Shown here: positions 55,938 to 64,000 of the stretch, piece after piece
Position numbering within the stretch: position 1 is the first letter of the stretch
Layout of the letters: each line of letters starts with the position of its first letter
Source: Fulvia fulva
Lineage: Eukaryota > Ascomycota > Dothideomycetes > Mycosphaerellales > Mycosphaerellaceae
Length of the DNA: 64,000 bases
Direction: 5' to 3'
Assembly: GCF_020509005.1 (NCBI RefSeq)
Contig: NC_063015.1
Span: forward strand, 1,984,001 to 2,048,000
Translations under genes and position numbers: made by a program
Notes under the pieces: model-generated
Seen by the model: only the letters and a program-made list of their open reading frames with translations
Databases searched by the model: none
Told to the model about the DNA's origin: nothing

Positions 55938-58900
55938 GAAACTAGACACAGCACCCTTGGTAGGAGGAGAGCAGCACCTATCCTAACCAAGGACAACTAG
56001 AGGACATGGTTCTCATTGATACAAGACCATCTTGAAGCTCAAGATGTGCTTTAGGTTGTAGATAGAAGCCATCTATTATCAAGCACACCTAGCTCCTCAA
56101 CACCATCTGAGTCATCAGATCCCTTACCTAGACTTGAAGAGTTAAGATACAGTCCAGTTAGGAGGAAAGCAAATGTAAAGGCAAGATATAAGATCTTCAT
56201 CTGCCTTTCACAAGATGACTAAGATGAGGTGTTAGAGATGAGACAAGCTGGAGAGATCTGGCTCAAGATGAGGGCAAAGTACAACAAGGTTCATGCTGTA
56301 TATGCAATGACAGTTGTTCAAGAATTGATCAACTTCAGAATAATAGATGGCATAACCATCAGACAGGCCTAGGTCCACCTTGGCAATCTTGTAAGAAGGA
56401 TCGCTGAAGTTGACCCAGCAGAGGCTCACTACAGAGAGCCTACAAGGAAGCTGAAGCATCTGCTTCAAGCCCTGCCTGAGGTGTATCTTGAGACCAAGAA
56501 CACTATGCTGGCCTAGCCAGGACTGTCATATGAAGATTGTCTACAACTGCTTGAGTCACATGAATCCAGGCTGGAAGTTGCATCCAAGGAAACAGCAATG
56601 TTTATAGGAAGAGGTTTCCAGGGCAAGATCACCTACCATCTCTGTGATGGTGATCATGTGATCAAGGATTGCCCACACCTCTCTAGAGCCAAGCATGCTG
56701 TCAGGAAGGACAAGCTCAACAGAGGAAACACCTCTGTTGCAAAGAGACAATCATCACCACCAAGAAGAAGGTCCCCATCCCCAAGCCTGAGGGACATCCT
56801 AGTGGTGATGAAGGACCTTACAAGGAAGAGCCTATGCAACCCAGGAAGACTCATCAGACCCTGAGACACCATCAGAGGATGATGAAGTTCATGAGGTTGT
56901 CCATTCAACTGTAGAAACCAAAAGCAAGTACTCCTCCTCAGAGTGGTTGCTTGACTCTTGTGCTTCATCCCATATGACTGACCAGGATTCACTTTTCAGG
57001 ACCCTGAAACCTCTTCAGAAGAGGAAGTGGATCAAGGTTGGGGGTGGCTACCTATATGCCACACATGAGGGGAGTGCAGTGATGGGTGGTCCTTCTAGGA
57101 AGCAGATTGTCTTGAAGAGTGTTTTGTTTGTTCCTGGCCTTGGAGTTAGCCTTGTTTCTTGGAATCAGTTCAGCCAACAGTTTGCTGTCCAACCACCCAG
57201 TTTCACCCTCAAATCCCTTTCTGGAAAACCTGTTGTCCAGACAAAGCTGAGAGGGGGTGTTCTATTCATTCAAAGTGTTTCAGAGCAGCTTGAAGCTATG
57301 CCTCAAGCATATGCCTCTCTATAGGAGCATGACTTAGATCTGTCCAAGTTAGGTACACATTTTGAGGGTAAATTGGAACAGGCTATGACTGCCACTGAGT
57401 CCCGGGACCAGTAGGAGCTATAGCATAGAAGATGTGCACACCTTAGCAAGGGACTGCTAAGAAACCTGCATAGAGTCACTGACAAGAAAGATCCCATTCC
57501 TGTTCCTTCTGAACACCAGAACTGCAAGGTCTGCTCCCTTGCAAACATGAGGAAGTTCAAAGGACCTGTTATAGAGAGGAAAGGAGAGACGCTGGCCCTC
57601 ATCTCTATTGACATCTGTGGGCCTTTTCAAGGTGCAGTCTCAAGACTTGGCTTCAAGTACTGGCTTGAGATTGTAGACAACTTCTTAAGGAAGAAGTGGG
57701 TAATCCCTTTGAAGGCTAGGAGTGATGCTCCTACAGCTCTAAAGGAACGGAAGGTTCAGGTAGAGAACAGCTCAAGGTGTTTTCTATCTACAATCCGTAG
57801 TGATGGTGCAAGGGAAATTCTTTCCTTGCTAAAACAGTGGAAGAAGGAGTTTGGCATTCAGATGGACACAACTGATGCCTACAACTCACTTCAGAATGGA
57901 CCTGTGGAAAGGTCAATCCAAGCCTCTAAGAATACAGTGAGAGCTATGCTTGAGGACTCGAGTATGCCAGTTGAATTCTGGCTAGAGGCCCTTATTGCTT
58001 AAACTGTGGTCAGAAACAGACTTCCAAATGGACTAATAGTAGATGGTACTACTCTTTTACCAGAAGAAGCCTTCACTGGCCAGGTACTATCAGTTGACCA
58101 TTTGAGAGTCTAGGGATGTAAAGCAGTGGTCTGTGTAGACCCGAGATCCCAACCTCAAGGCTTGAGAAGTGACGAGCTCATGAATAGGGGTAAAGAAGTT
58201 GTCTTTGTTGGCTATGTGGAGGACACCACAAAGCAATGGCTCTTCTGGGAGCCTGACATGAAAGCCATCAAAACACACGGGCAAGTTGACTGGTTTGAGA
58301 ATGAGAAGGGGGGTGATATGGATCTTGGCATCACCTTCACAAACCAGTCAAGCAGAGCCCTGAAGAGAAACCCCGTTGGAAGACCTCCTGCTCAGGTCTC
58401 CAGTTCATCAATGCAGCCACAGCAGCTCCAGGCAAAGCCTCTGTTTGTGCAACTTCCCCAACCTCCAAAAGACATTAGAGTGTACTAGAAGAGTGGAGTA
58501 GAGGGGACTCCAAGAAAAGAAAAGGAAGAGGAACTTGTTCAGGAGGATCAACCTTAACAGCCACCTCAGCTTGCAGGCAACAAGAGGTCAAGGGGGGATG
58601 AAGATGATGGCTCTGCTGAGCATGAAGCCAAGCATCATAGGGCATTGATTGCTCAGATGTTTCATCTTGATCCAACTATGAGCTGGGTTAAGGAAATCCT
58701 GAACGATGTGGAGGGACATGCATTTGCTACTGTCAGGCAGGCCATAGCCTACCAGCAGGAAGTGCCAATCCCAAAGTCCTATAAGGAGGCAGTGGGAGAC
58801 CCCAATTGGGGACATATGTGGAAAGAGGCAATCCAGAAAGAACTTATTGCCTTAGGAAGCAACAACACCTTGGATCTAGTTGCACCACCAAGGGGTGCAA

Positions 58901-59872
58901 ACCTGGTTACATCTAAGTAGGTTTTCGATGTGAAAAGAATGATCAGTGGAGCCATTAAAAAAGTTCAAGGCAAGACTAGTTGCAAGAGGGTTTTCACAGA
59001 AATATGGTGTTGACTTTGAAGAGACCTTTGCACCTACTGTTAGGCATGATACCCCTAGGGTCTTCATGGCTGTAGTATGTGAGAGAGATCTTGAGATGCA
59101 CTAGGTGGATGTGAACAATGCTTTCACCGAAAGTAGCCTTCTTGAAGACATCTACATGATCCTACCCCCGGGTGTTGAAATTCCACCAAATACGGTCTTC
59201 AAGGTCCTTAGAAGCCTGTATAGACTGAAGTAAGCAGCTAGAGATTGGAACAAGCTCTGTGTTGCCAAGCTAGAACAGATTGGATCTACCTAGTCCCAGG
59301 TGGATCTACGCCTACTCATCCACAGAGGAAGAGACGTTATAGTCCTCAGCAATATAGATGACATCCCTATTGCAGCTCTAAAGCTGTCAGATATTCAGTG
59401 GTTTAAGGCTGAATTTAGAAGAGTGTTCAAGATTAAAGATCTTAGGGAACCTAAGAAGATCCTTAGAATAAGGATTACAAGAAACAGGTCCTAAGGTACT
59501 GTGAAGCTTGATTAAGGACACTACATCTAAACTAACCTTGCTAAGATAGGCATCTCTCTAGAGAAGGCCACACCCACACTCTCACCTATAGACAGCTATA
59601 AGGATCTAAGACCTTCAGTTACTATAGATAAGAGGTACAACAAACAGGAGTACCAGAGTTACAATAGTACCTAGATGTAGCTAATAACAATGACAAGGCC
59701 AGACCTTACTTTCCCCCGTAGAAGAATCAGCTCATATGTTACTAACCCTTTAAAGCAACATCTTAGAGCTTTGAAGAAACTCTCTAGATATCTGAGATCA
59801 TACCTAGACCTAGGCTTAATGTATAGAAGAGGAGGAGGTATTCTCTAGGATTACTTAGATAGCGATAATGTC
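55938..59872 (+). pseudogene. Copia C4 gag-pol polyprotein, lightly mutated, 3'-truncated
   Basis: Continues gag after codon 2. Gag spans about 55938-56930. It has a zinc knuckle at 56625-56670 (YHLCDGDHVIKDC, first Cys replaced by Tyr). The protease site is at 56947 (LDSCASSHMTD) with Cys where Gly is usual. Integrase spans about 57420-58000 with SIDICGPF, IRSDGARE and NGPVERS carrying the D, D, E residues, and RT about 58690-59500 with N-I-D-D at 59351-59362. A handful of TAG stops and a one-base insertion in an A-run near 58961 break it. The frame stops matching Copia at about 59872, so most of RNase H and the 3' LTR are missing. Confidence 0.88.
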
Positions 59873-60470
59873 TAAGGTAGTGAACTACTAGGCTCCGCTT
59901 ATACGAGCTAGGGTCTCTCGTACTTACGGTATTAGGTACCTATTTCTAATAGTAATCGCGTTAATAGCGCGGTAGTCGACGTAGATACGTATCCTACCTC
60001 CTAGCTTCTTTACGATAATAATCGGACTTACGATCTAGGAGGTAGAGCGCCGGATCTTACTAGTAGCCTCTTCCTTATCGACGTACGCTTTAGTTATATC
60101 TAATTTAGGTTTCGATATAGAGTATAGGCGCTTAAAGGGTAACTTAGCTCCTTTAACAAACTCGATAGCTAGGTCTAATCCTAGTCAATAGGTCGGTAGG
60201 CCTTTAGTAACGGAGGGGTTAAAACTATACTTTAAATCTCGTAGTAGTAACGAGCTAAAGGCCCCCTTTAGACCCTGAAATTTACGCGTCGAATCTCGTT
60301 AACCTTTAACGGTTAATTACGTAGCGGGGGCATATAGGGGTACTACTAAGATATATATAGTTAGGAGGCGGCCTTAGTAGGAAGGTAGGATTTATAAAGA
60401 ATCTCTCTATAAGGCGAAAATACGGGAATCTACAAATTTCAGATTTATTATCTTTTAGAATCACTATATA
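59873..60470 (-). pseudogene. Gypsy RT fragment G4, minus orientation, RIP-destroyed
   Basis: The minus strand from about 60060 to 59900 reads, through stops, RT-fingers motifs (KKLGGG, YVDYRAIN, AITIRNRYLIP), preceded by a protease-RT linker further right. It differs from G0-G3. Both ends are broken: on the left it meets truncated Copia C4, and on the right L6 is inserted. Confidence 0.65.
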
Positions 60471-62690
60471 TAGATAGATAGATTTGTTATTCCCCTATTC
60501 TAGGACCCTATCCGGCCTATATAGGTATATATCTATTGTTATATACAAAGGGAAACCCGAATAGGTGAAAACCCTTTCCGCCCCTAACTTCTCCTTATCT
60601 AGATTAGCTTTCCCTCTAAACGTACGTAGTCTATATCACTACCCCGTTAGCCCCCGCTCCTAGCCGGTCTCGTCGCGCTACGTCGTGTCCTCTCTTCCTA
60701 TACTGCTCCTACTAAGCGGTACTGTTCTAGCCAGCCCTTCTCTAGTATCTAGTTCGTAATACGCCGTAGGTCCTTAGCGTTGTTAAGAAGTGCCCTAATC
60801 GTCCGGTTCCTCGCCTTTACTATCCACTCCCCCCTTCCTAGCGACTACCTCGGACAGACGAGGAGTACGTACCGTACGTTCTAGGAGCGATAGCCGTAGG
60901 GGCAGCTAGTATTCGTGTATCCTAGAACCTTCCTCTATAATAGGTACCCCTAGAGGCCGATATGTTCGCTTCGTAGTTAGGTTACTATACTACTCTATAC
61001 CCTCGTAAGGCGGTAGTAGATAAGCTTCGAGGGGTGCTTAACCGCGGATTTTGTAGCTAACTATTCCTTAGGTTATCCCGCTAGCTAAGGGCGTCTACTA
61101 TACCTTATAACCTAGTTGTTCTACCTCTCTTTCTATAGTTGCTCTACAAACGATTTCTTACCTCCCTATTATATTACTAGCTATTCGTCCCTTACCCGGT
61201 AGTTCGGCTCGTTTCCGGGTCGAATGCCCTTATACGCTAGTACTAATTCGCGGGCCCTTACGACTACACTAGCGATGACCTTCTATACTAGGTACTGTGC
61301 CGACTTGCCTAAGTAGGAGGTCCGTAGTCCCTAGATATATAGGTCGATCGGCGGTATAGCGGTCTCGTACTTAAGTATCCTCGTTAGTATCGACTTATAT
61401 ACCCCGGTAACCTTCCTTAGGCATTAGTTTTAGATCTTCGCTAGCGGCGCGACGAGTCCCTTCGATAGGCAGGCCCTCTCGCCTAAGGACTATACTTAGC
61501 TACTATAGGTAAGGACTGGCCGTATAATAGCCGTATATAGAAGTCGTGACTACCGGAAGTCCGCCCCCTATATAGACGTAGTGAGCCTCTAGTATAATAC
61601 TATATTCTGTGTAGCTTTCCGTAATATTGCCTATACGTGCTTCCTCTACCGTAGCGCCGGGTCTACCTATAGTCCGAGGATCCTAAGCTGATTTGCCGGG
61701 TTAGTCGTATGCCCCTATATCTAGATAGAAGCTTATATATTATAGAACCGTAGCCGGCGCGTAAAGTGTATTAGATTGTACTTTTCTAGGGCAAACCGAG
61801 CCCCGTACCTCCTAGCCTAGTCCTCGTAGATCTTATGCTTCTCTTCTAGTAGCCTATAGTTCTCCTTAGTCGAGGAAGACTACGCTAGGATGTTTATGTC
61901 GTCTACGAAGCCGCTCGTAGCGGTGTTCTAGGATTCTAGGGCTAGGAGTAGCGTCGCTATAAAGAAGAGGAATAGAATAGGTACTAGCGTTAAGCCTTAC
62001 GGGATTCTAGTATAGACTACTTGAAATAGGCTTCTGTACTAGCCGACTAGGATCGACGTACTACGGTTTTAGAGGGAGGACCGTACGAAGTTAATAAGCT
62101 ACTTAGGGAGTCCTTTCGACCTTAGGATATAGAGTAGCCGCGGGTATAACACGTAGTCGAAGGCTCCCGATATGTCTAGGTTAAGTAAGGAAGCCACCTT
62201 GTCCCTATTCTTATACTAGATAGCCTTTACCTAAGAGGTAATAAGTTCTATCGTAGATTGCGTCGATCGCTATAGGCGCGTACCTATCTAGGTGTCCGGG
62301 AGTAGGGAGTGTTCCTCTACCGCCTCGGAGAGTCTCGTTATAACTAGCTTCTTAAGCGCCTTCCTAAGAGTGTTAAGGAGCGCAATTAGGCGGTACGACT
62401 TTACCTACGTATAGTCTTCCTTCTACGGCTTACGTAGGACTACTATCGTCGATTGTTTAAAAGCTATCGGGTAGTATCCGGTCTATAGGCAGGCGTTAAA
62501 TATCGCTATAACTACTAGGGCTAGTTGATCTCTATACTTCTTTAGTAGCTCGTTTAGGATCCTATCCGGCCCTAGGGCTTTCTTCGCCGGTAACTTCCTT
62601 AGTATAGCGGCAACTTCTCCCTCGGACACCTCCTATTAGACCGCGATGCTAGGGGCTAGGGGAGTAGAGCTGTTTATGTTGCTTAGATTA
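60471..62690 (-). mobile_element. LINE L6 (family B), minus orientation, RIP-mutated, cut by Copia C5
   Basis: The GATA tail at 60471 starts a sequence nearly identical to L1 from 22001 onward: 3' UTR hairpin, C-terminal Cys/His block, and RT including FVDD in reverse near 61895. It is interrupted at 62690 by Copia C5, so ORF1 and the endonuclease lie beyond the window if present. Confidence 0.9.
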
Positions 62691-62925
62691 TGTTGAGAAC
62701 ATACAGGCCGCAGGACAAGCATGTAGGTGTGGGTGTGTCATGTGATAGATCACGTGACTAGGGTTTGCCAGCCCCTATAGGCTGGCAAACATCCGGACAC
62801 CTAGCATCTACCTACACCAACACCGGCGATACTGTATGTAGATACACGCTATCCCATTGGGTCCTTCTTCGTCTTTGGTGTGATCCGCCGTCTTCCACTG
62901 CTGCGCAACTCGTACCTGTTTAACA
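62691..62925 (+). repeat. 5' LTR of Copia C5
   Basis: 235 bp, TGTTGAGAAC to TGTTTAACA. It contains two inverted repeats: GTCATGTGA/TCACGTGAC (62737-62745, 62750-62758, including a CACGTG box) and a perfect TTTGCCAGCC/GGCTGGCAAA (62764-62773, 62780-62789). Confidence 0.93.
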
Positions 62926-62937
62926 GGTTATGAGCCC
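62926..62937 (+). promoter_or_regulatory. Copia C5 primer-binding site, initiator tRNA-Met half-molecule type
   Basis: GGTTATGAGCCC directly follows the LTR. It is complementary to GGGCTCATAACC, the anticodon region of initiator tRNA-Met, not to a tRNA 3' end. Drosophila copia and yeast Ty5 prime from a cleaved half of this tRNA. Confidence 0.75.
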
Positions 62938-63432
62938 GAGTTAGCAACTCGGTGTTTCACCCTCGACAAAGTCGTATTGGAGTTATTCCTCTTCAGAACA
63001 AAAGGAAGGCAGACTGGAGGCCGCACCCGCATTGCACAGGAAGCTACAGCCGCGCTGTAGGTGCATATAAGACGTGAAAGAGCCTAGTGAGGCACTGTCA
63101 GACTCCGAGTCAGGGAGCCTGTGCCAATACCTCAGACAAGTGGGCGAGCTTACTGAGAAGAGTCGCTCTCCGGACATCGCGTTCGTATCGACTAACTGTT
63201 CATTCTGAGAGAGCCGCAGTGTCTCAGAAACCCCCTCTGCTGAGAGAGTTACGCTACAGTGTCTCAGCACCAACACGATCCTTACCGACCGACTTTCCTC
63301 CTCTTCCCGGCGGATAGCCATCCTCTCCGCTATCAACCTCGCGTTCGGTTTATCCCATTTCGATCCGATCGCGTACGACCGAATACATCCTTTTACCTGA
63401 GGGCAGCCAACCTGTCCCTCAACTTACAAAAA
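62938..63432 (+). other. Copia C5 leader with two tandem hairpins
   Basis: Untranslated leader of about 500 bases. Two stem-loops, CTGAGA...TCTCAG at 63205-63227 and 63240-63267, share the inner sequence gag...CAGTG. They recur in C1, C2 and the diverged C4, so they are probably conserved for RNA dimerisation or packaging (inference). Confidence 0.6.
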
Positions 63433-64000
63433 ATGGAGAACGAGACTGGGTTCATAAGAAAGAGAGCAGCACCTCTTCTGACAAGAGAGAACCACGAAAC
63501 ATGGTTCAAGCTGATGAGAATACACCTGGTATCAAAGCAGGTTGACTGGGTCCTCGAAGACATCATCACGGACATTCCCGCTGCAACCCCATCTATAGCG
63601 ACACCCTCTGCATCATCGGAGTCATCCCTTCCTTTGGATCAAGCGATAAGGAAGGCATCGTACAGACGGCACAATGCAACGGCCCTGTATGAGATGTACA
63701 TCTGTCTGTCGACAGATGACCAAGAGATGACATACGAGATCCGGCATGCGAAGGAGTTGTGGGAATGGGCTGAAGCTAAATATAAGAGAAGACTTCTCGC
63801 TACTGGAAGAAGTTTGCTTCAGCAATACACCAATTTCGTGATGACAGAAGACCAGTCTATAGATGACGCCTGGCAGGAGCTTAGCTCAATTGCAAGGAGG
63901 GCTGTTTCAATCTCGCCTCAGTTCCAAGACATCAAGACTGAGGACAGAAAGATCCAGCAACTCTTAGCAGCTCTGCCAGACTCATTTGGCTCAATTCGCG
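63433..64000 (+). CDS. gag: Copia C5 Gag, N-terminal 189 residues (partial)
   Basis: Open from ATG 63433 (MENETGFIRKRAAPLLTREN) to the window end with no stop. The sequence has the Copia Gag form: ETWFKLMRIHL at about 23-33, ELWEWAEAKYKRRLLATGRSLLQQY near 120, and LSSIARRAVSISPQ...LAALPDSFGSIR at the end, similar to UBN2/gag-polypeptide domains of Copia. Gag would build the particle. The start is chosen by alignment with the mutated ATGGAG of C1, C2 and C4. The zinc knuckle and pol lie beyond the window. Confidence 0.93.
   Translation, partial: MENETGFIRKRAAPLLTRENHETWFKLMRIHLVSKQVDWVLEDIITDIPAATPSIATPSASSESSLPLDQAIRKASYRRHNATALYEMYICLSTDDQEMTYEIRHAKELWEWAEAKYKRRLLATGRSLLQQYTNFVMTEDQSIDDAWQELSSIARRAVSISPQFQDIKTEDRKIQQLLAALPDSFGSIR

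Larger units (their letters stand above)
62691..64000 (+). mobile_element. Young Copia C5, 5' part only
   Basis: LTR, primer-binding site, leader and open gag with no RIP, inserted in RIP-mutated L6. The bases gatta (62686-62690) are probably the target duplication. The element runs off the end of the window. It is the unmutated reference for C1 and C2. Confidence 0.92.

Noticed and set aside
62983..63336. A 117-codon minus-strand frame in the Copia C5 leader, with a partly overlapping plus-strand frame
   Set aside because: The region is the untranslated leader with repeated hairpins; no domain is seen and related copies do not keep the frame.
1..64000. A host gene, biosynthetic cluster or effector gene within the block
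   Set aside because: Every long frame was assigned to a mobile element; remaining gaps are under 600 bp and TA-rich.

Overview
The window contains no recognisable host gene. It is a 64 kb stack of nested transposable elements, most of them ruined by repeat-induced point mutation (RIP). RIP, a Fot1/pogo-type transposase, Tf1/sushi-like chromoviral Gypsy elements, Copia elements and Tad-like LINEs together point to a filamentous ascomycete (Pezizomycotina), probably from a heterochromatic, centromere-like or subtelomeric block. The RIP reading is direct: where an old and a young copy of one element can be aligned by eye (1-1256 against 13820-15070), the differences are almost all CA to TA and TG to TA, while CpG is left intact.

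Layout. (1) 1-8956: 3' part of a RIP-mutated Gypsy (G0), split at a ctaag target duplication by a complete Gypsy in minus orientation (G1, 1257-8301). (2) 8957-9268 and 20949-21403: halves of a Fot1/pogo transposase relic, split by a Copia in minus orientation (C1, 9269-20943, duplication atata). C1 is itself split by a young, nearly intact chromodomain Gypsy (G2, 9510-15646, duplication cctac). (3) 21409-49812: a second chromovirus (G3, duplication agtag), inflated from about 6.5 kb to 28.4 kb by LINE L1 (21999-26569, minus), Copia C2 (31296-46660, plus) and LINE L4 (47903-49292). C2 in turn carries LINEs L2 (32037-36869, plus, intact ORF2) and L3 (41033-46008, minus). (4) 50210-59872: a diverged Copia (C4) holding LINE L5 (50947-55920). 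(5) 59873-62690: a Gypsy RT fragment (G4, minus) cut by LINE L6 (minus). (6) 62691-end: the start of a young Copia (C5) with LTR, leader and open gag.

The elements work as parasites of one another. Gypsy elements encode Gag and a PR-RT-RNaseH-IN polyprotein with, in G2 and G3, a C-terminal chromodomain expected to steer integration to heterochromatin. LINEs encode a zinc-knuckle ORF1 protein and an endonuclease/RT. Only G2, L2 ORF2 and C5 look recently active. G2 carries one in-frame UAG in integrase.

The points I find most interesting are: a chimeric 5' end on L2; two different LINE families inserted at the same codon of two Copia gag genes; a covarying 3' hairpin plus (ATCT)n tail shared by the LINEs; self-priming signatures in two Gypsy families; AUGA and UGAUG stop-start overlaps; and an antisense Cys-rich coiled-coil ORF inside G1. 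No computation was possible. Boundaries come from reading target duplications and LTR ends by eye.
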